A DNA stretch of 64,000 bases from Phoronis australis (GCA_002633005.1 NMRA01000011.1:444134-508133), one strand, 5' to 3'; shown: positions 13,851 to 27,354, numbered from the stretch's first letter. Notes: generated by a model not told the origin, from the letters alone. Numbers and translations are program-made.

Positions 13851-15734
13851 ATGAACTTGACAACATGTCTGAATATTGTCATGTTTTGTATACCTGTCAA
13901 AATCTTTTAAAACATGACGTTACTTGTGGATACGTTGCCATGGTATCTGTTTCTCACCTCATCTTATGATGGACATTCCAACCAAAAATGAAGTTCTGAT
14001 TTTATTTTACACTAATTAGAACATGAACATATCACATTTATGGCTAGACCCACATATCTCCCACCATCATTCATGTGAGAATGACCTCCACGTGTAACTC
14101 TTGCCAGAGCAGTTCTAAGTAAAAGACTATCAAAATACATTATGTATTAGAGTTCTCACAAGAAATCAATTTTAACTAGTTTATACACGTCTAATGACTG
14201 GAAGGAAATTTTTGTTTGCCAGTGTGGCATGTCTCCATGTCAGTACAACGATATTTCAAGATAGACGCAACATTTTAATTAGGGATACATTCACCTTAAA
14301 TGTAAGCAAGTTTCATACATTTAGGGAGCTAAAAATTCCGTGGAACTGGCGTTCGCAAATGCGGGTGCTTTCAAAGAAGTCTCAAACATATAGATTTCTG
14401 GTGTTAAGCCAAACATTGGCGCTAACTGCTAGCTCAGACAAGTACTGTAAGTCCTCGACACTGTTACTTATAAACAGTAGAAAGTACAGAAATTATTTAA
14501 AATAAAATATTATTCTTATTTATTTATAAATGTCACCTTCAGAAGATTCCAGCCTTCTAATAAATGGTATGTTTTCTCTAAGATTCAATCTCATTGCATG
14601 AATTTGATGCCTAAAACTTAATGAAACTACTGATCCAGTTAAGTCCCAATTCCACAAATAGCCTACTCTAGAACAACTTACACTGGTGCAAGATATCCCA
14701 CTCTTGAGTAAAGCGCCCACACACACACATCCAATAACTAGGGTAAGGCGAAAGTTGTCCCTCTGTACATGGCAAAGAACACCTAATGCAAGTATGTCGT
14801 GCAAAAGAAAACCCGTCTATGTAACCGCAGCTGATAATTAGTTTCACCCTACCCCACCTTTGCGACTACACACCGAGTCAAGCCTGTGGGAGAAACAAAA
14901 CCCAGCTGCCATATGACAAAGTGACTGGCTTCTAACAGCAGTGGTTTGCGTGGAAATGCTGCCATCTTGGTATTTTTCCCTGCGCGGTGTCGCTTTGAGC
15001 GAGTGTTGGTTTTATTGTATCTGTGGCACTGCTTTTACTATTAATTATTACTTGGTAAAATAGAATTGTTTGTTTCCACCTTACAGGTCGCATTTTTCGT
15101 CCCATTCTCCCAAAATTCACACATAGCCTGTTGTTCTGGAAGTACTGGAAGCCTATTGTTTTTGGTCATGATCGGATTCAATATGGTGGATGTGGTGGCC
15201 ATTTTGTTTTTGATTTCATGTTCAAATGCTTGTTGAGGTCAATTTTTGACGTGCACGGCTTAAAATTGGTACAGTTATTGTAGGAAACGTGTTCTACAGA
15301 TGTGCTGTAAATCATCCACTTACAGTTAAAAATGGTGGCCATTGCATTCAGGCACCTCGATTTTCAGACTAAATTGTTTGTCTTGTAGTAAGCGCATTGT
15401 AGAACCATTTGATTCGAAATTGTGAGTAGCTGTTTTTGAGTGCCGCTTAAATGGAAGTGATTTTCAAAATGGCAGATCTGACTCATTTTGATCAAGGTTC
15501 AATCATGCTGGGGTGCCATTTTGAACGGGACAGGAAATGATGTGAATTTTTGCATGTGGATTCTCTAAGGTATGATCTTTCAAATGAACTGTGACATTTT
15601 TTCTCTCTGACTTACCGTTTTTGAGTTACCGTATTTGCAATATGTGAAAATTTTATGAAGCCAAGTTGTTAGATAAAATTTTGAACGGCCTTTCAGAAGA
15701 TGTTTTCCATTTTTCTCTACAACGTCTCATTTTT

Positions 15735-16582
15735 ATGCACCCACATATTTATATGTGGACGCATTATGCCGTCATCTCCGTCCGTCCGGCTTCTGGCCGG
15801 TGTCCGCTGCTCTATCTCCAAAACGCTTTGATATATGTTCATGAAACTTTGCACCTGTTGCTTTTGTGGATGGGATGGCGGAGCGAACTTTCGGACGGAT
15901 TCGACTACCGGTGTGCCCCCTAGTGGCAATTTTAGTTTTTTACGTTTACCACTGTATCTTCAAAAGTTTTGAATGGATTTTCATAAAATTTGGTATATAG
16001 GCACCTATTAGTGAGATAACGCTATCCTCCCATTTTCAGATGGATTTGATGTACTTTACGCCACCTAGTGGCCCTTTTTACTGTTTTCGAGTCTGTTTTT
16101 TGCGTCCACCCCTCTATCTGATCCAAACCGCTCAATGGAAGATTGTGAAAATTGGCATGTATGTTTTTACTATGAACTGGACAGCTGAAGATGATTTTCC
16201 GACGACTTGGACTACTGTGGCACCTCCTAGTGGTAGTTTTGTTTTGCTTTGCGCCCATAGCTGTATCTCTAAAACCCACTGCAGAATCTTTATTAAATTT
16301 AGTAAGTGAATTTATATGAAGGTAACAGACGACGGCTTTCAGGCAGATGAAACGGACGCTGTGCCCACAAATGGCAATCTCATTTTGTTCTGTTTTCCTT
16401 TGTTTCTCTGAATTTCTTTGACAAATTTTTATGAAATATGGCATGTTCCCGTTTTTGGAAGGATTGTACGTATTTGTGCCAACTAGTGGCCATATTTATG
16501 ATACAAATAAATAACCTTAAAAAGCACACTGTTTGCGATGCATTCGTGGGTGCATTTCAACGCTCTGCGTTGCTCTTGTTGA
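15735..16582 (+). repeat. Composite ~146-bp-monomer repeat element, copy 2
   Basis: It opens with a near-palindrome (ATGCACCCACATATTT then ATATGTGGACGCAT, 15735-15764), then the GTCCGTCCGG head. Monomer nodes are at 15922 (A), 16067 (B), 16229 (C), 16370 (A', degraded) and 16485 (B'). It closes with the family tail GCATTTCAACGCTCTGCGTT then GCTCTTGTT. The 140-codon minus-strand frame at 16022-16444 is a by-product of this repeat. Confidence 0.85.
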
Positions 16583-16711
16583 ATTATATATGGGATTTTC
16601 TGATGAAGCTGGGCCTTTGTTGATTTTTGTTGGTTTAATTTCTTTTGAACAAGACTATATTTCTTACTCATTTCTGACATCTTCATTCGTCACATGATAG
16701 TTATAATCATC

Positions 16712-16775
16712 CTATTCATCATCGCCACCACCATCATCGTCATCATCATCATTGTCATCATCATCTCCAAATTAT
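16712..16775. repeat. Imperfect (TCA)n trinucleotide repeat
   Basis: A run of cat/cac/cgt-type trinucleotides ('catcatcatcattgtcatca') with few interruptions. Confidence 0.8.
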
Positions 16776-16795
16776 CATCATTTCTGTTAGTTTTG

Positions 16796-16920
16796 GCAAG
16801 TGTCGCTCCTGTGATCGCTTTCATTCAAAATATCATCCGATAGGCAGCTGTAGCCCACAATCTTGAAAATTTTCTTTTAAAAATTAGAAAATGCTATCGC
16901 TCTTAGGAGCAACACTTAGC
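16796..16920. mobile_element. Short MITE-like inverted-repeat element
   Basis: GCAAGTGTCGCTCCTGTGAT at the left is mirrored at the right by the complement of GCTAAGTGTTGCTCCTAAGA, with most positions matching. The whole is about 125 bp and could fold into a long hairpin. No coding capacity. Confidence 0.5.
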
Positions 16921-19900
16921 AAATTTGAATAAAGATTTAAAAGATGAGTTCGACAGTGAAGCCAAGAACATCAGCAACCATGACCCCAATGCCTATTACA
17001 CCAAAGTACAGTAAACAATAAAACTTAAAAAAAGACTCCCACTGCACCACCGTGCATCTGATTTCGCCCAAAAACAGAAGTCCTTTAGCTATTGGCCAGA
17101 TAAACGCTACACTAAAGTTCGTGTGGAGAATACTAATATGATAGGCCAATAAAGTGTAACTAGATATAATTCAATAAAAAAGAGTCACTAAATGTAGTGA
17201 GAAACTAGTTCCTCAGCCCATGTAGCGCTTGAAAAGATCGAAACACATACCAAATTTCAGACAAATCTATCAAGGGAGGCCAAAGATACAACACAAATAG
17301 TCAGAAAATCTTGAATAACTCGAAAATGGTAAAATCTTGAGGAAGACAAATGGTGTGTTCGGATAGCCAGTGAAATGATCTATCCACAAAAAAGATTAGA
17401 AAAATCCCTCCAAAGACAGCGGAGCCATACCAAAATGATGGAAAATGGCTGTCGTAATACCATCTTGCTTCCAATTTCAACCAAAAACAATAAAGTTCGA
17501 GCTATTACAAGTCACCTGTGTAAATCCGTGTTGATTGGTTACGAAATGCTACTTGTAGTGTGCAAACGAAGAAATTATTATTATGACAATAGCTTTAACA
17601 AAATTTCATTTCTCCATGTAATACTTTTATCCACCATTTTATATCCTAAATAAGACAATAGGCTTCTATTCCTATGATTTACAACTTAGTGGTTTGTTTG
17701 TTAAGTGCTTCATAATTTGTATTTGAACTGGGAAGCACATTACTCCTGTTTACTTTGCCTAATCATCCCTGAACAAACCTGTGTTCAAATGAAACTGTCT
17801 TGTGCTACACTGAGGATACCTGGTCAAGTGCAATTCCGTTCTTTTTCCATTTTGATGGCCACACCGCTTTGTTGTCAGCCATGTATCTGTGAAATTTGAA
17901 TGAAGATTTTGCATGACAGCCTTGAGTTAACGGCCATGGACAATCATGTTTTATAGGCACAGGTGTGTTGTTTTTAGGTGCCATCACTGGCTGGAAAAGA
18001 AAAAATGCTGGCATGCCTGTTTTGTTGGTGCTTTAGGTTAGAAGATGGAAGCAAGGAATTGAAAAAAGTCACTGCGGCGAAATGTCCGTGGTGATGAACT
18101 GTAGTTGTCACATGATCGGCCAGAATATTGCATTTTGCATACAGATGGTGTGTTAATTAGTCACGTGAGGGTACATAGGATATGACGTGGACACAGGTTT
18201 AAAATGCACCTATATAGCTCTTGTTATGTTATTTATCACTTTGAAATAGTTAAGGGGAATTTGATAATTTACTAAATGGAATTTCCTGTTTTTCAAAACA
18301 GAAAACTAAGGTTTGTGTATACAGATTCTAAGACGACCACATTGAAGAGCACCTCTTCAAAACTATGGTAATGTCAGTGACATGTTGTCTAGTGTCCTCT
18401 GAAAATACACGTCCATCTGTTCATCTATTGTCAAGTTGATGTCGGGCGTGAAATTTCATTGTCACAGTCGCAAGTCGAACAGCATGCTCCGATTAAAAAA
18501 AAGCACGAAACCAAAACACAAGTCAGTCGCGCTACAATGAAAAATTGCAGCCTTTGGTATAATCCTCATTTGTATTTTCATTAGAAATTTTTGTTGTGCG
18601 GAACTTGATTCTTTTCTTAGATGAAGCGTGTAACACAAGATAAAGGCAAGTTAGACTTGAGAAACAATCGAGTTACGGTTCTATAATCGTTAAGACAAGG
18701 TGAAAATTTCACAGCCGGTGGTGGTGATTCTCGTCTAGCTCAAGCCTTATGTAGTAATCAACAGACACTTTAGTTCCATGAGATTTGCGTCAAGCCGAAT
18801 TTAGCGTTTCTTTTACATTTTCCTTGTCCGAAATTCATGGGACAGAAATCCAATATTCATGATGTTGTACGAAAATCAAGTACCATTGAAAAACAGTTTC
18901 GGACCTTGTACGCATTTGGCGGACCATAAAAAACTCATTTTGAAAATATTTATTCTTGTCCCAAAATGCCGGGCCGCCCGAAAATCGTGCGACTTTACCG
19001 TAACTTAAGCTGAAGCTAGCTATTCAGACTTACTTCTATAACTTTCTGACATAACAGACGTAATCACTCCCCAAAACTTGAATAAAAGAAGTGCAGAAAA
19101 TAACGTTATCCATTGGTCTTCCACTGGTTGGAACATTTAAGGTATGGAGATTAAATGGCCTAGTGCAAAGTTTTTCTAAAATGATCTTTGACTAGTGTAT
19201 TTCCATCCTGCCATCCTTCCCTTCATTGGCTGAGTGGCCCTGTGTCAGTCATTGTTACACCGTTAAAGCAGTTACAGTCTCTCTCATCCAATGTGGGACC
19301 ATAACAGGACCCAAGTCTCTGCAGTGCAGCATCGGCCCTGGTGTAGTATCAGCTGCTTTCATAGGTCAGTGGAAGGTGAAGGAGGGGTATTCACAATAAT
19401 CACTGTGGGTTATTGTGTGGAGATTCATTATCTGCAATCTGATTTAAACGGGGGCTTACGTAAACCCTCAGTTGGCACGTTTGTTGGATAACGTGTGCTT
19501 ACACACTTTAGACTTTTTTAGAATGTACGTTCGCCAAATCGACTGTTGATGAGTTAAGTGGTAGCAACACAGATGGTGGGTAGCGGTTTCCCTCCTCGCA
19601 ACAATTTCCAAACTTGTTGCGTACAGGAACGAGAATGAAAAATTGAATATTGGACAGCCACTAGTGTGACGCAATTCTTTATGAAGAGTATCCTTATCGT
19701 GTGAAATTTACTTGAAGAAATCCTGTTATGTGTTCTGGTAACATTTTAATCGGAAAAAATGTTTGTATTGGGATACAATTTACCCGATGTTCTGAATTCC
19801 ACCGAATTTGCCTGGACTAAAGCTGGGAAATTTTATTCATGAGTTGCCATGGTTTGTTTACTCAAGTATAACATGATGTCAATGCTTTCTAATAGTAGCG

Positions 19901-21149
19901 ACAAAAATACCGGTATTCCGGCAGTCATTGGCTCAATATTCTCTCTCGCCTGTCTCTGATGATAATCTACTTATAATATCAGGTTTTCAGTTCTAACAGA
20001 AGTGACTACAAATCAATACTCTACAGAACTGGTTCTTCAAGCTGAGTTTCTACCTTTGAAAGATCCCTCTGTTTTAGACATGTGTAACTGCATTTCAACT
20101 TTTCTCCCTTTTTGTCATGACCTCTGCATTTGAAATTGATTAATATGTTTGTAAGTTTGGATTGGAAATTATGTTTACGTATAACTGTTTTATTTAGACA
20201 TTGTAACGTTGACGACCTGAGCTCAAGGCTTACTTAATAAGTACAATTTTAGTTTTTCATTGCTCAGCTCGCCAAACGCGACCTCAATTTATGACAACGC
20301 CGTTCACACAAGAAGTATCGAACAGTGGATGTGCTAATGGCAGCAGGGTGGAAATCTGGCTGTGCCACACAAGTTGTGATAGCTTGACACACCTAGATCA
20401 TGACTGGCGTAGACATGAGCAGACCATTAAAACAGGCCAAGTTGTGTAGACAAAGCAATTAATTGTAGCGCTGCATGAAAGAGAACTGTTACAATTCTGA
20501 AAAAAGTGCTTCATCCCAATGTGATTGATTACAAAGGTGTTGAATACAGTGGAATGACATACAAGCTTACTTCTAACATCATTAGAAGTCTATGAATCAA
20601 AGTAACTCTACATTGAAAAATCCACAGTTTCTCACTGTAACAGTAGCGTTTCTTTGCCATTTTTTGGTCATGACCTACTTGACCTAGCCTAGCCGCCACC
20701 ACGCAGTAGTAGTAGCATCGCAGTCAGGTGCATTACAAGCGACGCCTATCACACATCTTCGGTACTAAAAATTTGACGATCTCAAATTCGAAATGATGAG
20801 CTGAGATTTGACTCAACTCGCCAATAGTGAATTTTGCATTTTCTTAACATCGGACGCTGTGTTCCCTGACACAACATTGACTTCAGATGGTGTTGTTGAG
20901 ATCACTAGGCTAATTTTGCCCATGCGTTTTGAAAATTCGATGATTACAGTTAAATAACTACTATAATGCCGTCTGAGTTTAATTAACTTGTAGACTTCAT
21001 CATTTTTACATCAAAGTGATGTGTGATCATGTAACCACTACTTTTTGAAATTATCACACCAATTGACATATATAGTCTTGCAGGCGTGATGAATTGAATC
21101 TTACTAGTTTGTTTGATATTTTCACCCGCTCACATCCTATGTCCACATC

Positions 21150-21835
21150 CTATGTCGTCTGTAGTCTGTCTGTCTGTTCCTACCTTTGCTTGTCCATTAA
21201 TTATCTCAAAAACTGTTTAATAGATCATTATGACATTTGGTACTGATGTTTTAGTAGCAGTTGTTTTTCTGACTGATTCAACTACTGTGATGCACCCTGT
21301 TGGTGATATCTAAAATGTCAACAAGTTACGTATTGCTTGTCCTTTAGTTATTGATGGGTTTTGAAAAACTATACGCAAGATACATGGCGGAGAAACCCCA
21401 GCACTAGTTTGTTTTCACAAACACATCCCTGCAGCAGCACCACTTATTTTTTACAAGATTTCTTTATAGGACAATTTTTGTCAAAATGGCTTTCAGATTT
21501 TGATGAAATTTGATACAAAGATATATGATGGGTATGTGTAGGTATCGTGTAAGTATGACAACTACGACGTAACTATGCGCCCCCTGTTGCTCATTTTACT
21601 TTTTGACAAGATATTGACGTTGATCATTGTCGAAATGGCTTGACAGATTTTTTATGGGCATTGACTGAAAAATGTATGGCTAAGATGTGCCAGAACTGAG
21701 TCAGATTTCAGCTTTGATTTCATAGTGGTCTAATTATATTATAGGAATAATACTGAACACCTGTGGACGCATGCCGTTTGCGGTGCATTTGTAGGTTCAT
21801 TTGAACACTTTAAACTCATCTTGTTTGCTTACTGC
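21150..21835 (+). repeat. Decayed copy of the ~146-bp-monomer element
   Basis: The head survives as 'gtctgtctgtctgttcc' followed by 'attatctcaaaaactgttt', one node survives as 'gcgccccctgttgctcatttt' (21575), and the tail is recognisable ('tttgcggtgcatttgtaggt', then 'catttgaacactt' and 'catcttgt'). It is much more diverged than the other copies, implying a long residence of the family. Confidence 0.55.
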
Positions 21836-22550
21836 ATCATAAGTCATACTGACTTATCACAAATCCTCAATAAATCCAACTTATTTCTGAACCTGATTTT
21901 GATTTACGGAATTTAACCTGTTCTAATTTTTTCAAAATTCAAAGTTACGTAGAACCATATTGATAAGTCTGTATTTAGTCAAACATCTACAAAACTATAG
22001 TATACATTTTAACTCAATAAAAGCATATATTTTCTACAAGTAGAAATCCTGCATAAGTTCATTTTTAATTTTTATCCATTTGCCATTAATTGGTTCTTGT
22101 AACTATGTCTTTTTATTGAAATTTAGCAAAAAAGAAAGATGCATTCATAGCAAAACTATGCTGTCAATGATATGACCAGATTGGATATAAATGATTTTAT
22201 GATGAAATCTCAAAAACAAGGTTACAGTTTTCTAAATATCATTTAGTTGTTCTTCTGTCCCACTTGTGAGTTTGATAGCCCATTATGCAAAAGTTGAACA
22301 TTTTATAAATTAGTTCCTAACATTGTTGTGGAAAACTGCATTAGGTATTGTATCTGAAAGTTTCATAGATGTCCGATGAGCCATTTTTGACGTAAAATGC
22401 TTAGAACTTAGATATATTTGGACGTTTTTAATGTCTTACATAACTTTAAGGAGGATTGATCCTATATTCCATTTTTTTATGTATTGTTGCACGTCCGAGT
22501 GATGGTTCTAACTAATAATAAGTGTTGAATTTGTCATTTTTCTTTTACAG

Positions 22551-22610
22551 ATCACCAGAAACTAGAACGAGAAGCAAGAATTTGTAAATTACTAACACAT
22601 CCCAATATTG
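22551..22610 (+). CDS. CaMKII: CaMKII exon 3 (kinase N-lobe, helix C)
   Basis: This 60-nt exon encodes the start of the alphaC helix of the CaMKII kinase domain: (D)HQKLEREARICKLLTHPNI, corresponding to residues 53-72 in vertebrate CaMKII-alpha numbering. It includes the conserved helix-C glutamate of EREAR, which in kinases forms the salt bridge with the ATP-binding lysine. The acceptor is ttcttttacag and the donor gtacgt. The exon begins after the first base of the Asp codon and ends after the first base of the next Val codon, and its length equals the vertebrate exon 3. It is the first CaMKII exon in the window. The preceding exon with the glycine-rich loop and the ATP-binding Lys is not visible within 22.5 kb upstream. 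Confidence 0.97.
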
Positions 22611-23080
22611 GTACGTATTTTCTTTTTCTGCTAGAGGGTGTCAAGATGTCAATAATTTTTGGCCAATAGCACTGCCGCTGCTACCATTTTTAAAACTACA
22701 AATGATGTGCCTTCGTGTAATTTGTTGGCCATGGGTTGTTACGAAGAATTCTATTGTGTGTTACCAACAAAAACATTTTTGTAACTGGTCACTCTCATGA
22801 ATTCTAACATTTAACTAAAATTTGTTGTCAGATTTACCTACTTTTTGATCGGTGGCTGTTTCACGGAACCACCAACTCAGTCTTTCCAAAAATGTATTAC
22901 CCTGAATTTTGTTGACATCTTCTCGTTGTCAGTCAGTCATTTTACTCAGGTGGTGACAATCTGTATGTGTTATTGTTTCTGTAAACTTAAGGTGTTTAAT
23001 GCATATAAAGTTTATAAATGACATCAAAATTTGTAGGGAGAGTTTACTTTCCAAAATTTGCCCGACTTTGTCCATGCTTT

Positions 23081-23500
23081 ATTGAGTCATTCAGCCTTCA
23101 AGCTTGAGCCCTTCACCCTTCAATCTTGAGTCATCCACCTTTCATGCTTGAAACACTAATCCTTCAACCTTGAGTCATTCACTCATCAAGCTTGAGCCAT
23201 CCACCCTTCAAGCTTCAGTCATTCACCCTTCAAGCTTTAGCCATTCACCCTTCAAGCTTGAGTCATTCACCCTTCAAGCTTTAGCCATTCACCCTTCAAG
23301 CTTGAGTCATTCACCCTTCAAGCTTGAGTCATTCACCCTTCAAGCTTGAGTCATTCACCCTTCAAGCTTGAGTCATTCACCGTTCAAGCACGAGTCATTC
23401 ACCCTTCAAGCTTGAGTCTTTCACCCTTCAAGCATGAGTCATTCACCCTTCAAGCTTGAGCCATTCACCCTTCAAGCATGAGTCATCCACCCTTCACAAA
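23081..23500. repeat. 22-bp minisatellite with TGAGTCA motifs
   Basis: About 19 head-to-tail copies of a 22-bp unit, consensus CCTTCAAGCTTGAGTCATTC plus AC. The unit contains the palindrome TCAAGCTTGA and, in about ten copies, the exact heptamer TGAGTCA. Copies vary by single substitutions (gagccat, ttagccat, gcatgagtc). There are no unique spacers, so this is a tandem repeat and not a CRISPR array. Confidence 0.95.
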
Positions 23501-25780
23501 CACATCAATTCGCTACGTGGAGCAAGATGTGCTGAGTTTGAAAGTATTAAGAGTCCCTTTTAATTGCTTTTGAGAAGCCTGTTTTGAATGAGCAGCAAAC
23601 AGGGTCGCACCGCACGTTACACTTGTTTGCGTGACCTTCCTGTTACCCCAATTCTTTAGTCATTCTTTGCAGTATTTCGCACCCGCTGTGTCTCTCTGTG
23701 TGTGTCGTCAGCTTATACTCTGTGGTGGCATTACTGCGTCATTTTATCTTCACTTGGGAATGAAACAATTATGTTTCGAAATATCATGTGTCTTTTAATT
23801 ATGTCGCTAGGTCAGTTACTGTATCTGTGTTCAGTTGAGAGTAGAGTTTTGTTCCGAAAGTATGAACGCAACGGAATAAAGACTGTGAACAATGAAAAGT
23901 GTCGTGCATTTAACAAATATTGTGGAGTTAATTAGCAAAATCAATTAGCATATATGCCAAAGTTTTCGAGTGAGTTTTGTTTCACTATTCAAGTTAACCA
24001 AAATTATTACAAAAATACAGTGTCGTGCCTGTTGTTGCAACTGACACAAATGTATGAACAATATGATTGTGTCAGTGTATGCGGATGTCATATTGTGTAG
24101 TATTGTAACATGTTGAATCCCAGAGATCATATTCAGCGAAATCCGCTCAAAGCCAATCAAAATGGTAGAAAACAAGGACTTGACATCGTTTTAAGTTTGA
24201 ACATTTTTGTAAATATTGAATAATGCTCCTGTTTTTGTGCAAAATATTGTTGGTGTCCATGGTTATTCAAGCTTGGCCAAGGTATTTAAGCTTGGGTCAT
24301 TATTCAAGCTTGTTCATTTTATTGTCAGAACTCTTATATGCAATAACAGGGAGCACACACAGTGAGCTCCACTAGAGATTATTGACTATTTATAAGCCTC
24401 TCTGTAAACAGCCATTGTCAGGAATGTCAACATTTACTTGGCATAACAATAAGAAACCTGGTGTGTGATAGTCAATGATAGTCAGGTGAAACTTATGTCA
24501 GTTTATTTTTTTAAATAACTGAAGCATGACAATAATGTCAGGGGCGTGGATTCCTCAATTGTGGGGGCCCAATATCAGCTCCAGTTTCCTTTGAAAATTC
24601 ATTTAAAACATGTGGAATTCCCCTCACCAGACCCAAAAAATCATCTCAGGTGATCATAAAATCCTGGTGAGATTAGAAGCAGTCTCTGTGTGCACAGACA
24701 TTCAGGGCATGAGAAGGTTTTATTGGCATGCAGACTCCTTGTGGAATAGGGCATAGATCAGTTTATTTTCTTAAGTGTAGGGGTGATTACATAGGTAATT
24801 TTCCAGGTACTTGGCACTCTCACCTCATTCCGCATACCAAAAATAATTAGCAGTAATATTTTCTCCCTCACTTATTTTGCACAATGCTACTTGATGGGAG
24901 TTTCTTGCCTAACCAAATTCGCACTCACTCAGTTTCGCAGTTACTTGTAGGATAAATTTCATTGAATTCTCATAACGGCAGTTGGTGTTACATGATTACT
25001 CAGTTATTCTGTATTATTTAGTTTATGTGACACATCCCCACTGTCATAAAATACGTATTAAATGTACCTTGTGTTACAATACCTGCACTGTGCCAGGTTG
25101 GTTAAGTATGAACGTCCATTAATTCATTACCTTGATGGGGATTGCCTGGTGACGCTAGGCTTGTCGATGCAACCACTGGGGAAAGTAGGTTATGTTTACA
25201 TAGTATTACTGAATAATTTCACATTATCGGAAAAAGCCATCTTGTCTGTTTATATTGTAGTAGTTACTTTCACCACACTTAACTGTGGATGGTGACACTA
25301 TTGTTTTAATACTGAATAATGTTGAGTGAGAGGAGGTGTGCAGTGGAAGAGCAGTCTTTATTTAAAGCTGAATGCATTTATTATGGTGCTTGATAACCTG
25401 AATTGTGAGAATAAATAATGCAAAAACAGTTTATCAGCCTCAAGTGTACCATTATGTCATGTTGAGTTAGAAGATATGAAAAATTGGTTTCGTTATTGTC
25501 TTTGGCAATCAGAATGATTTGGTCAGCCATTGACTTACACGCATGCGATGTTATGATTTAATGTGTCAGTATTAATAGCAAGCATAATTAATATTTTATT
25601 TATTATACATTTTGTTTTTCAATCGATGTTTTATATTCATTGGTTTCATCTCGTGCCAGTATTTCTGTGGAAATGATTCGTTTCGGTCAACGACTGTGAT
25701 ATGTGTTAGGTTTAGGTGGTGGTGACAGTAGCTGGGGCTAAAGTGCTTGTGAAAATGTTAGCGTTTTAGTCAGATGGACT

Positions 25781-26147
25781 AAAATCCCGTTTAGACATCA
25801 ACTTTCGGCCCGGCGCAACTGACACAGAGAAAATTGATCGGTGTCCAGCATTCGTTTACACACAAAACTCACTAACTGTGGCAAGATGGAAATTGTAGGC
25901 TGGAGAGTGTATCACACATGCGCAGGTTTACAAATCACAGGAGTTGAAGAGACAAAGAACCCATATTGAGGTCATTACACAATCGGAGTAGAGATGATCC
26001 TTTTGGCCTTTGCAAACGGGTGGCAAGAGTTGTCGCCGCGGTATAAATTTGCTCCAGTTCAGTCCCATTTACACACATACTTGCGCTGGAACAATTCGTT
26101 CCATGTCAGCTGATCAGTGTCAACTTTTGTAGTGTAAACGGCTCTTA
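25781..26147. mobile_element. Possible MITE with GTTTA-type inverted ends
   Basis: The left end reads AAAATCCCGTTTAGACATCA and the reverse complement of the right end TAAGAGCCGTTTACACTACA; they share CCGTTTA-ACA-CA around a 367-bp GC-richer interior. Matching is imperfect and no target duplication was found. Confidence 0.35.
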
Positions 26148-27354
26148 GCCCGGTCTGTGAAGGGTTGTTTTGCCATCAACTGAATCGGTTTTAAGTGAAA
26201 ATAGATGTCAAAGCTTGTTCACTCTGTCATTAATTCAACAATAGACAGATGTGTCTTACTTCTGCGTATGTGCATGCTTAAAGTAAGCGGTCTGGTTACA
26301 AAAGTGTCGGCGAAAATGGCAGCAACTTTAGTCTAACTCAAAGAGCCTGTGAAGCACCAACAAAAGTGACACGTCTTACCTGTCACATGGCTGTCACATG
26401 ACTGGTATTTCGTTAGTAGTAAAAGCGCTAGAGAAAACATTTGTGTTTTTAGCCAGTTTGTGAACAGCGGTAACAGACTGGCAGTTACTGTTTATTATGA
26501 ACACCGTGTTTTCCTAATGGGTTATACCATAATTTAAAAGGTTATCTTTTTGGGTGTTACAGAGATTTTAAGGAGACACAACTGGTGTTGTGTTCACTCC
26601 TGAAGGAGCAAGTAAGGCCTACTAGAGTGACATCTTCAAAGTCTTGATGTGAAGGGCCTTTGTCATTTTACCCCTTTTTCATTTTGCCCCTTTGTACTTC
26701 TGCTATTTGTATGAAAAGGTCATACCTGCTCCCTTATCTTGTCTGTGCATCTGCTCCTATTGCCAGGCAGGCAAGGAGGATGTGTTCATTACAGTACTTG
26801 TTCATGCTAGATGGTACTGTCATGGCATGACTCTGGACTAGACTCAGTGTTCACGGGGAGTCTTGATGGATCACTTCCTGCCTAGTTGGGGATGCCAAGT
26901 TGACATTCGCTTTTCAATGAATGCTCTCCTGTGTTTTCTGGCCTTTTCATTTGATGCTCAAACGTGTTAATGTTCTTAGCAGCAAATATATTCGCATATG
27001 AGGACCCAATCCAGGTGAAAAAGTTTTGAAATTGTTTAAATTGTAAATTTATACTTGCGAAAACAACTAGTTGGTAAACTGTAAATTTTGATTTATCTTA
27101 TGCCTGTTTGAAACTTGAGTACATTTTGAGTGGCGTCAGATGGTTTCTAAATCCATATCAGTGTTGGCGTTAAGGTCATCCCGTTATATTTTTACTCATT
27201 GGATTTGAAAATAGCACAAGATATAAATCCCTTGTTTCCAATGCTGAAGGTTAGTTTATGTAACATTGGCACTCAATGTGACGTCATTTGATTGTTATAT
27301 TGTAGGTTGTACTGTTCCTTGACGTGTCAGCTTCACCAACCCTTTTTTTTCCAG

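Larger units (their letters stand above)
1..22550. other. Gene-free upstream stretch, probably intron before CaMKII exon 3
   Basis: No exon with a recognisable protein match was found on either strand. In particular I looked for CaMKII exon 2 (glycine-rich loop and ATP-binding lysine) and exon 1 and did not see them. Open frames here are short, lack codon-level similarity to known families, and several lie inside repeats. The repeats seen are listed separately. I see nothing specific in 873-2150, 2500-3050, 4332-10179, 10931-12131, 13851-15734, 16921-21149 and 21836-22550. Large 5' introns are usual in animal CaMKII genes, so one long intron is the simplest reading. Confidence 0.6.
22611..27354 (+). 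other. CaMKII intron 3
   Basis: A 4.7-kb intron between exons 3 and 4. It contains the AP-1-motif minisatellite at 23081-23500, scattered TTCAAGCTTG remnants around 24267-24315 and a possible MITE at 25781-26147. I see no further exon. Confidence 0.9.

Noticed and set aside
16022-16444. 140-codon minus-strand open frame, the longest in the window
   Set aside because: It lies wholly inside the composite repeat copy 2; similar frames occur in other copies with different stops, and no coding signature is present.
23081-23500. CRISPR-like regular direct repeats
   Set aside because: Units are contiguous without unique spacers, and the context is an animal intron.
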